Shown: in pieces, positions 1 through 8,306 of the stretch | How positions within the stretch are numbered: position 1 is the stretch's first letter | Layout: each line of letters begins with the position of its first letter | Source of the DNA: Halieaceae bacterium UBA5085 | GTDB lineage: Bacteria; Pseudomonadota; Gammaproteobacteria; Pseudomonadales; Halieaceae | Assembly (NCBI GenBank): GCA_002414665.1 | Contig: DIAF01000027.1 | Location: 17,858 to 81,857, forward strand | Reading direction: 5' to 3' | Length of the DNA: 64,000 nt | Translations under genes and position numbers: made by a program | Notes under the pieces: generated by a model | Seen by the model: only the letters and a program-made list of their open reading frames with translations | Databases searched by the model: none | Told to the model about the DNA's origin: nothing

Positions 1-987
1 AGCTCTGCGGATTACCGCGCGCTGCGCAACTCCCCGGACGTGCCCCTGTTCAACCGCGCCATACAGGGCCAGTACCCGCCGGGCTCCACGGTGAAGCCAA
101 TGATGGCCATGGCAGGGCTGCAGACAGGGTTGGTCACGCCGGAAACCACCGTCCCGGATCCTGGCTGGTACAGTCTCCCGGGAGACTCCCGCCGCTATCG
201 CGACTGGATCCTGAAGATCCGGGGCACGGGGCATGCCCCCCGTGTTGACATGCACATGGCCGTCGCGGAGTCCTGCGACGTCTACTTTTACGACCTCGCC
301 CGGCGCCTCACGATTGACCGCATGCATGAGTACCTCTCCGGTTATGGCCTGGGCAAACGCACCCAGGTGGACACAACCAACGAACGTCCCGGTGTGTTGC
401 CCTCCACCCGCTGGAAGCGTGATGCCATGAACCAGCCCTGGTACCCGGGAGAAACGCTCAGTGCAGGTATCGGTCAGGGCTATATGCTGGCGACACCCAT
501 GCAGCTGGCGGCGGCCACCAGTGTCCTCGCCACCCGGGGGCAGTGGCGCACTCCGCGCCTGCTGCGCAGCGTGGCGGGCCAGGAGCTGCCGAATGAACCT
601 GTCGAGACAATATCGGCCCCCCCGGCCTACTGGGAGGCGGTGCACGAATCCATGCGGGCAGTAGTGCACAGTGCCCGTGGCACGGCGCGCAAGATCGGCG
701 AGGGTATACGCTACGAAATGGCCAGCAAAACGGGTACCTCACAGGTCATCGGCATTGCGCAGAATGCCATTTATGTCGAGGCCGATGTGGCCGAGCGGCA
801 CCGCAACCACGGGCTCTTCATCGCCTTCGCACCCTATGAGGCCCCCACCATCGCCGTCGCGGTGATTGTGGAGAACGGCGGCGGGGCCTCCGCGGCCTCG
901 CCCATTGCCCGGGCTGTGCTGGATGCCTGGCTGGTCGACGACACTGAGCCGGTCAGCAGGGTGCCAGAGGAGCAGACCGATGGGTGA
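1..987 (+). CDS. mrdA: Penicillin-binding protein 2 (peptidoglycan transpeptidase), 5' end outside window
   Basis: C-terminal transpeptidase part of PBP2, which cross-links peptidoglycan during rod-shaped elongation together with RodA at the inner membrane. The frame is open from base 1, so the start lies upstream and only about 328 residues are visible. All three active-site motifs of the family are present: STVK (catalytic Ser codon at 85-87), SCD in the segment AVAESCDVYFYDL, and KTGT at 727-738. The stop overlaps the rodA start by 8 nt, the usual mrdA-rodA coupling. The ORF beginning at 40 is an internal GTG and not the real start. Confidence 0.95.
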   Translation, partial: SSADYRALRNSPDVPLFNRAIQGQYPPGSTVKPMMAMAGLQTGLVTPETTVPDPGWYSLPGDSRRYRDWILKIRGTGHAPRVDMHMAVAESCDVYFYDLARRLTIDRMHEYLSGYGLGKRTQVDTTNERPGVLPSTRWKRDAMNQPWYPGETLSAGIGQGYMLATPMQLAAATSVLATRGQWRTPRLLRSVAGQELPNEPVETISAPPAYWEAVHESMRAVVHSARGTARKIGEGIRYEMASKTGTSQVIGIAQNAIYVEADVAERHRNHGLFIAFAPYEAPTIAVAVIVENGGGASAASPIARAVLDAWLVDDTEPVSRVPEEQTDG

Positions 988-2125
988 TTATGTCCGCCAG
1001 CTGCAACTGCCGGGTGACAGCTCTGATTTTTCGCGCAAGCAGCCTCTGGCCCTGCGTCTGCATCTCGACCTGCCCCTGTTGCTGCTGCTGGCGCTGCTCA
1101 CCGGTTTTGGCCTGTTTGTACTCTACAGTGCGTCGGGCCAGAAAATGCCCGCGCTCATCCGCCAGGGGCAGTATTTCCTGCTCGCCTACTGTGTCATGTT
1201 CGCGGCGGCGCAGATCGACCTCAAGCGCTACGAGCGCTGGTCGCCCTGGTTCTACCTGCTGGGTGTGCTGCTGCTGGTGGGGGTGATATTTTTTGGCGTG
1301 GGCGCCAAGGGGGCCCAGCGCTGGCTGTCGGTGGGCGGCTTCCGTTTTCAGCCCTCGGAAATCCTCAAGCTGGTGATGCCGCTAACCGTGGCCTGGTACC
1401 TGTCGTCCCGCGCGCTACCGCCGCGGCTCAAATACGTGCTCGCCTGCCTGTTGCTGGTGGCCCTGCCCTCCGTCCTGATCCTGCTGCAGCCGGATCTCGG
1501 CACTGCCCTGCTGATAGCGGCCAGCGGGCTTTTCGTGCTGTTCATGGCGGGCATAGGCTGGTCTTACATCGTTGGCGCCTTCGTCCTGGCCTGCGCTTCC
1601 GCATGGCCAGTGTGGATGTATGTGCTGAAGGACTACCAGAAACAGCGCATTCTCACCCTGCTTAACCCGGAGAGTGACAAGCTGGGCGCTGGCTGGAATA
1701 TTATCCAGTCGAAAACCGCCATAGGTTCCGGTGGCTGGGAGGGCAAGGGGTGGCTCAACGGTACGCAGTCGCAACTCGACTTCCTGCCGGAAAGCCACAC
1801 CGACTTCATAATTGCGGTGCTTGCGGAAGAATTCGGCATGCGCGGCGTGCTGGTACTGATTGCGCTGTATCTGCTGATCGTCCTGCGCGGTTTCTGGATT
1901 GCCGTGAACGCGAAGAGCAATTTCGGCTGTATGGTTGCGGGCAGCATCACCCTGACGTTTTTCGTCTACATCTTTGTTAACATGGGTATGGTCGCCGGCC
2001 TTTTGCCGGTGGTGGGTGTGCCGCTTCCCCTGGTCAGCGCCGGGGGGACGTCCGTGGTCACACTGATGGCCGGGTTTGGTGTGCTGATGGCAGTGGCTAC
2101 CAGCGATTCGGGCCGGCGGCGATAA
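980..2125 (+). CDS. rodA: RodA, SEDS-family peptidoglycan glycosyltransferase
   Basis: Polytopic inner-membrane SEDS protein that polymerises lipid II into glycan strands with PBP2 as partner. The product is about 381 residues with roughly ten hydrophobic segments. SEDS signatures include the stretch around GAKGAQRW, the QSKTAIGSGG segment and the C-terminal PLVSAGGTS. The ATG at 980 (protein start MGDYVRQL) was chosen over the upstream in-frame ATG at 866, because it places the start inside the mrdA stop region (8-nt overlap) and gives the normal family length. It lies in one operon with mrdA and probably mltB. Confidence 0.95.
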   Translation: MGDYVRQLQLPGDSSDFSRKQPLALRLHLDLPLLLLLALLTGFGLFVLYSASGQKMPALIRQGQYFLLAYCVMFAAAQIDLKRYERWSPWFYLLGVLLLVGVIFFGVGAKGAQRWLSVGGFRFQPSEILKLVMPLTVAWYLSSRALPPRLKYVLACLLLVALPSVLILLQPDLGTALLIAASGLFVLFMAGIGWSYIVGAFVLACASAWPVWMYVLKDYQKQRILTLLNPESDKLGAGWNIIQSKTAIGSGGWEGKGWLNGTQSQLDFLPESHTDFIIAVLAEEFGMRGVLVLIALYLLIVLRGFWIAVNAKSNFGCMVAGSITLTFFVYIFVNMGMVAGLLPVVGVPLPLVSAGGTSVVTLMAGFGVLMAVATSDSGRRR

Positions 2126-2151
2126 GGCAGTTTATTGGTGAGAATCAGCGC

Positions 2152-3144
2152 ATGACGAAAGCGATGGCCGTTCGCCTGCTGGCCCTGTGGTGCGGGTGGC
2201 AAGTGCTGGCGGCAGGTGCCAGCACGGGCTACGGAGACCGCCCTGCTGTGCGAGCGCTGGTGGATGAGTTGGTGGAAGAGCGCGGCCTGGACCGCGATCG
2301 TCTGCTTCAGGTCATGGCCGACGCACAGCGCCAGGAGCGCATCCTGGAGGCCATGTCTCGGCCGGCCGAACGGGTCAAGCCCTGGTATGAGTACCGGGAA
2401 ATTTTCCTGACTGAACAGCGGGTTACCGAGGGGTTGGCGTTTTACCGCGCACATGAAACCACGTTCCGCCGCGTGCAGTCGGAACTGGGTGTGCCGCCGG
2501 AGATCGTGCTCGCCATCCTCGGTGTGGAAACGTCTTACGGTCGCATCACCGGCAATTATCGTGTGCTGGATGCACTAGCGACATTGGCGTTCGATTATCC
2601 CCGCCGTTCCTCGTATTTCAGCAAGGAACTGAAGAGCTATCTGATCCTGACAGCCGAACAGCAGCTGGACCCGCGGGAGATGCAGGGTTCCTATGCCGGC
2701 GCTATGGGTTACGGGCAGTTCATGCCCAGCAGCTATCGCAGTTATGCCATTGATTTTGACGCCGATGGCCGCATTGATATCTGGAATAACCCGGTGGATG
2801 GTATTGGCAGCGTGGCCAACTATCTGCGTCGCCATGGCTGGCGCAGCGGTGAGGGCGTTGTGGTGCCTGCAGCGGCCTCCCCCGAGGTACCCGAAGCGTG
2901 GTTCGGGCTGGGGCTGGTGCCCAAGCGCCGCGTGGACGAGCTTAAGGCGGGCGGCCTGCGCGCCAGGGCGCCGCTGGAGGACGACACACTGGTGACGCCG
3001 GTGCGTCTGGAATTGGAGGAAGGGTATGAATACTGGCTGGGTCTGCACAATTTCTATGTCATCACACGCTACAACCACAGCGCCATGTACGCCATGAGCG
3101 TGTACCAGCTGAGTCAGCGGCTGGCAGCGGGGCTGGTACTGTGA
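2152..3144 (+). CDS. mltB: Lytic murein transglycosylase B
   Basis: Cleaves the glycan strand between MurNAc and GlcNAc with formation of 1,6-anhydroMurNAc. At 330 residues it has the usual family size. The catalytic Glu lies in ILGVETSYG (E126), followed by the family motif GAMGYGQFMPSSY near residue 185. A hydrophobic N-terminal segment (residues 4-23) looks like a signal peptide. There is no lipobox cysteine as in the E. coli lipoprotein, so this is probably a soluble or otherwise anchored periplasmic form. It sits 26 nt behind rodA and overlaps rlpA by four bases. Confidence 0.93.
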   Translation: MTKAMAVRLLALWCGWQVLAAGASTGYGDRPAVRALVDELVEERGLDRDRLLQVMADAQRQERILEAMSRPAERVKPWYEYREIFLTEQRVTEGLAFYRAHETTFRRVQSELGVPPEIVLAILGVETSYGRITGNYRVLDALATLAFDYPRRSSYFSKELKSYLILTAEQQLDPREMQGSYAGAMGYGQFMPSSYRSYAIDFDADGRIDIWNNPVDGIGSVANYLRRHGWRSGEGVVVPAAASPEVPEAWFGLGLVPKRRVDELKAGGLRARAPLEDDTLVTPVRLELEEGYEYWLGLHNFYVITRYNHSAMYAMSVYQLSQRLAAGLVL

Positions 3145-3956
3145 GCCGGGGTGGTCTGCTTGTTGTTGCGGGGCTGGCACTGGTGCTGGCTGGCTGCGCC
3201 ACGCAGGGGCCGGAGGTGGTCAGCGAGTCTCCCGCGTCGACAGGTGCCTCGATCAAGGACGGGGCGCCCCTGCGCACGATTCACCCCGATGATGTGCTCG
3301 ATGCCGTGCCACGTCCCGACCCGATCCTTATCGTGGGGAATTTCAGTCCATACACCGTGAATGGCGAGACCTACGAGGTGCTCGACAGTTTCGCGAACTA
3401 TCGGGAGCGCGGTATAGCGTCCTGGTACGGCACCAAGTTCGACGGCCAGAAAACCAGCAACGGTGAGATCTTCGACCTCTATTCCGCGTCGGCCGCCCAC
3501 AAGACCCTGCCAATTCCCTGCTATGCCCGTGTGACCAATCTGGCGAACGGGCGCAGCATGATCGTGCGCGTGAACGACCGCGGCCCGTTCCACAGCGACC
3601 GCCTGATCGACCTGTCCTACGGCGCAGCGGTCAAGCTCGGCTTCATGGAGGTGGGCACAGCGCCGGTCGAAGTGGAGGTTATCAACCTGGCCGGCATTGA
3701 CGACCGCCGCAACAATCCTGCCGGGCACTATCGCTACGTGCAGCTGGGGGCGTTCGGCTCAGAGTCGGCCGCGCAGCGGCTGCGTATCGAGCTGGCGGCC
3801 CTGGTGACCTCGCCCATCGCGGTAAGCCCGGTAGAAACCGGCAGCGGTCGCCTGTACCGGGTGCGCATTGGCCCAGTGGCGGCCAATGACGATATCCTGC
3901 AGCTGCAGCAGCGCCTTGAGGCGAGCGGCTACAGTGGTACGCAATTGCTGCCGTGA
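3141..3956 (+). CDS. rlpA: RlpA septal-ring lipoprotein with DPBB and SPOR domains
   Basis: Rare lipoprotein A family; in some bacteria it is a lytic transglycosylase acting on peptide-free (denuded) glycan strands. The GTG start overlaps the mltB stop in a GTGA arrangement. Residues 1-19 form a lipoprotein signal with lipobox LAGC (Cys19). A double-psi beta-barrel domain follows (about residues 88-178, with GIASWYGTKFDGQKTSNGE and VRVNDRGPF), and then a C-terminal SPOR domain (about 193-268) that would bind septal denuded glycan. The length of 271 residues is normal. Confidence 0.93.
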   Translation: MSRGGLLVVAGLALVLAGCATQGPEVVSESPASTGASIKDGAPLRTIHPDDVLDAVPRPDPILIVGNFSPYTVNGETYEVLDSFANYRERGIASWYGTKFDGQKTSNGEIFDLYSASAAHKTLPIPCYARVTNLANGRSMIVRVNDRGPFHSDRLIDLSYGAAVKLGFMEVGTAPVEVEVINLAGIDDRRNNPAGHYRYVQLGAFGSESAAQRLRIELAALVTSPIAVSPVETGSGRLYRVRIGPVAANDDILQLQQRLEASGYSGTQLLP

Positions 3957-3960
3957 CGAG

Positions 3961-3992
3961 GCAGGACGGGCCGTCCCCGCGGCGCGTCCTGC
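3961..3992 (+). terminator. Hairpin between rlpA and dacA (possible terminator or attenuator)
   Basis: Perfect 8-bp inverted repeat GCAGGACG / CGTCCTGC (3961-3968 and 3985-3992) with a GC-rich centre that can pair further, placed directly after the rlpA stop. No run of T follows, so intrinsic termination is uncertain. It may instead be a processing or partial-attenuation site. Confidence 0.35.
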
Positions 3993-4029
3993 TCCATCCA
4001 TGTTCCAACCTTTTCAGGCCTGATAAGTT

Positions 4030-5193
4030 ATGACGCGTTTTGTATGTTCTCTTTTGCTTGTTCTTGCTTCCGGTTTTGCGCAGGCGGCCATTGTGCCCGC
4101 GCCGCCGCAGGTGGCGGCCGAGGCCTATCTGTTGATTGACGCCGACACCGGTGCGGTGCTGGCGGAGGGCAATGCCGACGAGCCGCGCCCACCCGCCAGC
4201 CTGGTCAAGATGATGACGGCTTACGTCCTCGCCGGTGAAATCGAGTCCGGGCGTGTATCGGCGGACGATATGGTGACCGTTAGCCGCAATGCATGGTCGC
4301 AGAATCCGGTATTCAACGGTTCCTCGCTGATGTGGATTGAACCCGGCATGGATGTATCCATTCGGGATCTGGAGCACGGCATTATCATTTCCTCGGGCAA
4401 CGACGCCACGGTGGCGGTGGCGGAGCATCTCGCCGGCAGCGAGGACGCGTTCGCCGACATGATGAACAGCTATGCCAAGGCTCTGGGCATGACCAATTCG
4501 CATTTTGCGAATTCCCACGGGCTGCCTGCCGAAGGGCAAGTGGTGACGGCGCGGGACCTGGCGAAGCTGTCCGCCGCCATGATCAACGATTTCCCTGAGC
4601 ATTACTCGCTCTACAAGAAACGTGAATTCACCTACAACAACATTCGCCAGTACAACCGCAATTCTCTGCTTGGCGAAGACCCCTCGGTGGATGGCATCAA
4701 GACCGGCTACACGAAGGAAGCCGGATACGGGCTGGTCGCCTCCGCGGAACGCGACGGTATGCGCCTGATTTCCGTGGTGTTGGGAACACGCAGTCCAACG
4801 GCGCGTAAAAACGAAACGCGAGGCCTGCTGAACTACGGTTTCCGATTCTTCGAGACGGTGGAGCTGTTCACCGCCGAGCAGGAACTGGAGCAGCCGCGTG
4901 TCTGGAAAGGTTTACAGGATAGCGTGGCAGTTGGTGTGCTTGAGGCTGCGCGGGTCACGCTTCCCCGGGGACAGCGCGAGGCAATGGAGACGGTGGTCGA
5001 ACTGGACGCCACGCTCCTGGCGCCCATTGCCCGCGGCGATCAGGTGGGTACGGTGCGCCTGACCCAGGGCGATGAAACCGTGTTCGAGGCACCCGTTGTG
5101 GCGCTGGCGTCTGTCGAGCAGGCGGGTTTCTTTGCCCGCGTGTGGGACAGTATCCGCCTCTGGTTCAGCCAACTGTTCAGTGTCGAGGGCTGA
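4030..5193 (+). CDS. dacA: D-alanyl-D-alanine carboxypeptidase (PBP5/6 family)
   Basis: Removes the terminal D-Ala of pentapeptide stems in the periplasm. The 387-residue protein has an N-terminal signal peptide ending near AQAA. The class motifs are SLVK (Ser57, Lys60), SGN (122-124) and KTG (224-226), followed by a PBP5-type C-terminal beta domain (about residues 270-365) and a terminal amphipathic segment (FARVWDSIRLWFSQLF) that fits the usual peripheral membrane anchor. It follows rlpA after a 73-bp gap and precedes the DUF493 gene by 7 bp, the conserved gammaproteobacterial order. Confidence 0.95.
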   Translation: MTRFVCSLLLVLASGFAQAAIVPAPPQVAAEAYLLIDADTGAVLAEGNADEPRPPASLVKMMTAYVLAGEIESGRVSADDMVTVSRNAWSQNPVFNGSSLMWIEPGMDVSIRDLEHGIIISSGNDATVAVAEHLAGSEDAFADMMNSYAKALGMTNSHFANSHGLPAEGQVVTARDLAKLSAAMINDFPEHYSLYKKREFTYNNIRQYNRNSLLGEDPSVDGIKTGYTKEAGYGLVASAERDGMRLISVVLGTRSPTARKNETRGLLNYGFRFFETVELFTAEQELEQPRVWKGLQDSVAVGVLEAARVTLPRGQREAMETVVELDATLLAPIARGDQVGTVRLTQGDETVFEAPVVALASVEQAGFFARVWDSIRLWFSQLFSVEG

Positions 5194-5200
5194 GTCCATC

Positions 5201-5470
5201 ATGACAGCCCAGGAGCCGCCGAAAATCGAGTTTCCCTGTGAGTACCCGATCAAGGTGCTGGGGCGCAGCTCGGATGATTTCCTCAGTCTCATCGTAACCG
5301 TCTTCGAGGCTCATGCACCCGGGTTTGATCAGGAGACCATCGTCGTCAAAGGCAGCAGCAAAGGCACGTTTACCTCATTGACGATCACCATCACGGCGAC
5401 AGGTCCGGACCAGCTGCGAGCACTGCACGAGGACCTGATGGCGACCGGGCAGGTGCAGATGGTGATTTAG
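5201..5470 (+). CDS. ybeD: DUF493 family protein YbeD
   Basis: Small cytoplasmic alpha/beta protein of about 89 residues (start MTAQEPPKIEFPCEYPIKVLG). It belongs to the DUF493/YbeD family, an ACT-like fold of unknown biochemical role that is almost always encoded between dacA and lipB. The ATG at 5201 was chosen because it lies 7 nt after the dacA stop and gives the normal family length; the longer frame from 5072 runs inside dacA. The stop is 4 nt before the lipB start. Confidence 0.9.
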   Translation: MTAQEPPKIEFPCEYPIKVLGRSSDDFLSLIVTVFEAHAPGFDQETIVVKGSSKGTFTSLTITITATGPDQLRALHEDLMATGQVQMVI

Positions 5471-5474
5471 TCCG

Positions 5475-6119
5475 ATGGATATCATCTGTCGTCGTTTGCC
5501 GGGGGCGGCCGATTACCTGGCGACGCTTGAGGCGATGAAGGCGTTCACCGACAGCCGTGACGCCGCCACTCCGGATGAGCTCTGGCTGCTGCAGCACCCC
5601 AGGGTCTTCACCCAGGGGCAGGCCGGCAAGGCGGAGCATGTGCTGGCACCGGGCGACATTCCGGTGATCCAGGTGGACCGTGGCGGGCAGGTGACCTACC
5701 ACGGGCCCGGCCAGTGGGTACTCTATCTGCTGGTGGATTTGCGGCGTCGGGGTCTCGGCGTGCGGCAACTGGTAACTCTCATTGAGCAGGGCATCGTCCA
5801 GGTGCTTGCCGCTTACGGTATCGAAGGCGCACCGCGCGCTGATGCCCCCGGGGTTTATGTGCGGGGTGACAAGATTGCCTCGCTTGGCCTGCGCGTGCGC
5901 CGCGGCTGCAGTTATCATGGCCTGGCGTTGAATGTAGACCTCGACCTGGAGCCTTTCCTGCGTATCAACCCCTGCGGCCACCAGGGCCTGCGGGTGACCT
6001 CCATGGCTCAGTGCCTTCCGGTAGAGCGCGCGCCGGCAATGGAGGATGTCGGTGATGCGCTGCTTGCTGCGCTTTGCGAACAGCTGGCGGTGGCTACCAC
6101 CGCACCCGCAGCTCGCTGA
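5475..6119 (+). CDS. lipB: Lipoyl(octanoyl) transferase
   Basis: Transfers octanoyl from acyl carrier protein to lipoyl domains, the first step of lipoate assembly. The 214-residue protein carries the motif RGGQVTYHGPGQ (69-80), the catalytic Lys133 in GDKIASLGLR and the catalytic Cys167 in RINPCG. The partner lipoyl synthase gene lipA, frequently the next gene in related genomes, is missing here. The 3' end overlaps the convergent P450 gene by 26 nt, so the native downstream sequence appears to have been replaced. Confidence 0.95.
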   Translation: MDIICRRLPGAADYLATLEAMKAFTDSRDAATPDELWLLQHPRVFTQGQAGKAEHVLAPGDIPVIQVDRGGQVTYHGPGQWVLYLLVDLRRRGLGVRQLVTLIEQGIVQVLAAYGIEGAPRADAPGVYVRGDKIASLGLRVRRGCSYHGLALNVDLDLEPFLRINPCGHQGLRVTSMAQCLPVERAPAMEDVGDALLAALCEQLAVATTAPAAR

Positions 6120-7350
6120 GCCCGCGAAACATAAACCCTGGACGCCACTGCGGCGTACTGCCCGCCAACTCAAGAGCGGGCATCCGGGTGGCCAGTGCGC
6201 GCAGTGCAATTTCCCCTTCCAGCCTTGCCAGTTCGGCCCCCACACAAAAGTGTATACCACCGCCGAATGCGAGGTGATGCGGCCCCTCGCGCTCAACAGT
6301 AAAGGTATCCGGCTGCGAGAATATCTCGGGGTCGCGATTTGCCGCCGCCAGCACCGCCAGTACGCGCTCCCCGGCCTGTATGGTTTGTCCGCCTACCTCG
6401 ATGTCGTTGAACGCGGTACGGTAGGTGGCAATGAGGGAACTCTCGTAGCGCAGAATCTCCTCCGTGGCGCGGGTGGCGAGCTCCGGGGTGGCGACCAGCT
6501 TCTGCCATTCCTGCGGGTTCTGCCTGAGCACCAGAACGCCGTTACCGATCATGTGCGCGGTGGTCTCGAATCCAGCCCCGAACAGGGCAATCGCCACTGT
6601 AATCATCTCGCGCTCAGTGAGTTGGCTGTCGCCGTCTCGAGCATGTAGCAGGGCGGTTGCGAGGTCGTCGCGGGGATGCTTGCGGCGCCGCTCGAAGATC
6701 TCACCAAAGAAGGATTCCAGAAAGTCGGTCTGGCGGTTGGCCAGCTCGAGTTCTGCGGCAGTCAATGGACGCATTTCCAGAACCAGAAATGAGTCGGCTA
6801 TTGCCTGGTTCAGTCGCGCCAGCAGTGCTTCATCGGCCTCGTCTGCGCCAATGCCCAGCATGTTGCACATAACCAGGGTAGGCAGGCGGTAGGCGAAATC
6901 GTGAATCAATTCCATGTTCCGCTGATCGGAAACGCGGTCCAGTAAACCGTGGGTTATTGTTTCAATATCAGGGCGCATTTCCCGCACACGCTTGACGGTG
7001 AGCGCCTGCGATACAAGGCCGCGAATGCGGGTATGGCGTGGGGGGTCCTGGTAGACGAACACTTCGGAGAGCCATCGATAGGCAGAGTGCGCGAACACAT
7101 CGAATTCGGCACCGTAATAGAGCTGTATGTTGCGAATGAAATCGCCCTGCCCGAAATTGCGTTTGTCGATGATGACTGAGCGCACGGCGTCGTAGCCGGT
7201 GGCGATCCAGAAGCCTGCGTCATTCCATACCACCGGTGACCGCTGTCGAAACTCCGCAAACACGCGGTGCGGATTTTCGATCAATGAGGCGTCTGTAGGG
7301 TCGAAGTGAACAGTTGCTCGGTTCGCCTTCTTGCTGTGCTGCTCATTCAT
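6094..7350 (-). CDS. Cytochrome P450
   Basis: Soluble bacterial P450 of about 418 residues. The heme-ligand loop FGGGIHFCVG contains Cys369, the I-helix motif AGFETT is at 259-264, the K-helix ExxR is E298-R301 and the C-helix HTRIR segment is near 106-110. The start at 7350 (MNEQHSKK) overlaps the stop of the upstream hydrolase gene by 8 nt; the longer reading frame upstream is a shadow of that gene. It is the last gene of the minus-strand catabolic unit and would hydroxylate the pathway substrate or an intermediate. Redox partners (ferredoxin and its reductase) are not encoded nearby, and the substrate cannot be read from sequence. Confidence 0.92.
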   Translation of the reverse strand: MNEQHSKKANRATVHFDPTDASLIENPHRVFAEFRQRSPVVWNDAGFWIATGYDAVRSVIIDKRNFGQGDFIRNIQLYYGAEFDVFAHSAYRWLSEVFVYQDPPRHTRIRGLVSQALTVKRVREMRPDIETITHGLLDRVSDQRNMELIHDFAYRLPTLVMCNMLGIGADEADEALLARLNQAIADSFLVLEMRPLTAAELELANRQTDFLESFFGEIFERRRKHPRDDLATALLHARDGDSQLTEREMITVAIALFGAGFETTAHMIGNGVLVLRQNPQEWQKLVATPELATRATEEILRYESSLIATYRTAFNDIEVGGQTIQAGERVLAVLAAANRDPEIFSQPDTFTVEREGPHHLAFGGGIHFCVGAELARLEGEIALRALATRMPALELAGSTPQWRPGFMFRGLSELRVRW

Positions 7351-8302
7351 GCCCAACGCCCTTCGGTCCGGTTCTGGATACTGCTGGCCCGGTCTGTGGG
7401 TACCGGGGCCGGAAGCCGCCATCACAGTGCTCGATCCAGACTGAATGGCTGCCACCAAAATGAGCAGGGACAACACGCGCCTGGCGATCGGCAGCATGCT
7501 GGAGAATCTTGCGCCGGGTTTGCCGCGCCGATACCTGATCTTCGCAGTACACGCTGTTCCAGTCCGGCCTGAAAACCTGGGCAGGATGGTGCAGTATGTC
7601 GCCAACGAACAGTGCGCTTTCCCCCTGGCTCTGCAGCTCGAGCACAAGATGGCCGGGTGTATGGCCTGGTGCCAGCCACAGCTTCATTCCCGGTGCGATG
7701 TCATAGGTGCCGTCGACAAGCTCCGCCAGCCCCGCATCCAGAATCGGCTGAACACTGTCTTCGAACACCTGTGCGTTTACCTGGCTACCGGTGAAGCTGG
7801 GTCGATCACCGCTGCCCGCAGGGTCCCAATAGTTGCGATCAATGCTCGACATCAGATAGCGCGCGCGGGGAAACGTAGGCACCCAGGTGCCGTTCTCAAG
7901 GCGCGTATTCCAGCCTACATGGTCGATATGCAGGTGGGAGCAGATCACAATGTCGATATCCTCGGGAGCGAACCCGGCGCGGGCGAGATTGGTGAGAAAG
8001 GGGGTGTGGAGGTCGCCAAAAACCGGTATGCCGGGTCGTGGCTTGTCGTTTCCTGCCCCGGTGTCGTAGAGAATGGTCAGACCGTGGGCGCATATGACCC
8101 AGCTCTGCAGAAATGCGTAAATACGGTCGCTCTCTGGATGGTAGTAGTCGGCCGGAATGCGGGCGGAAAAGGTGGCGAAGTCCTTTGCATCGAAACCGGC
8201 AAACAGATCCTGCGGCCGGGCAAACTCCCCTTGCCACTCTTCGATGTTATGGATTGCAAATTGCCCGACCAGGAAATCGGGTGGCTCGGGTTTCGGTCGC
8301 AT
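7343..8302 (-). CDS. Metallo-beta-lactamase-fold hydrolase
   Basis: About 319 residues with the Zn-binding motif HLHIDH (His123, His125, Asp127, His128) and a later GHTPGH segment, both typical of the MBL superfamily, in a layout similar to lactonases and related esterases. No signal peptide is evident. The ATG at 8302 (MRPKPEPPDF) is preferred because it lies 4 nt after the LLM gene stop; an in-frame ATG at 8329 would overlap that gene. The stop overlaps the P450 start by 8 nt. An attractive but unproven role is opening a lactone or hydrolysing an ester formed by the adjacent monooxygenases. Confidence 0.85.
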   Translation of the reverse strand: MRPKPEPPDFLVGQFAIHNIEEWQGEFARPQDLFAGFDAKDFATFSARIPADYYHPESDRIYAFLQSWVICAHGLTILYDTGAGNDKPRPGIPVFGDLHTPFLTNLARAGFAPEDIDIVICSHLHIDHVGWNTRLENGTWVPTFPRARYLMSSIDRNYWDPAGSGDRPSFTGSQVNAQVFEDSVQPILDAGLAELVDGTYDIAPGMKLWLAPGHTPGHLVLELQSQGESALFVGDILHHPAQVFRPDWNSVYCEDQVSARQTRRKILQHAADRQARVVPAHFGGSHSVWIEHCDGGFRPRYPQTGPAVSRTGPKGVGHE

Positions 8303-8306
8303 GGCG

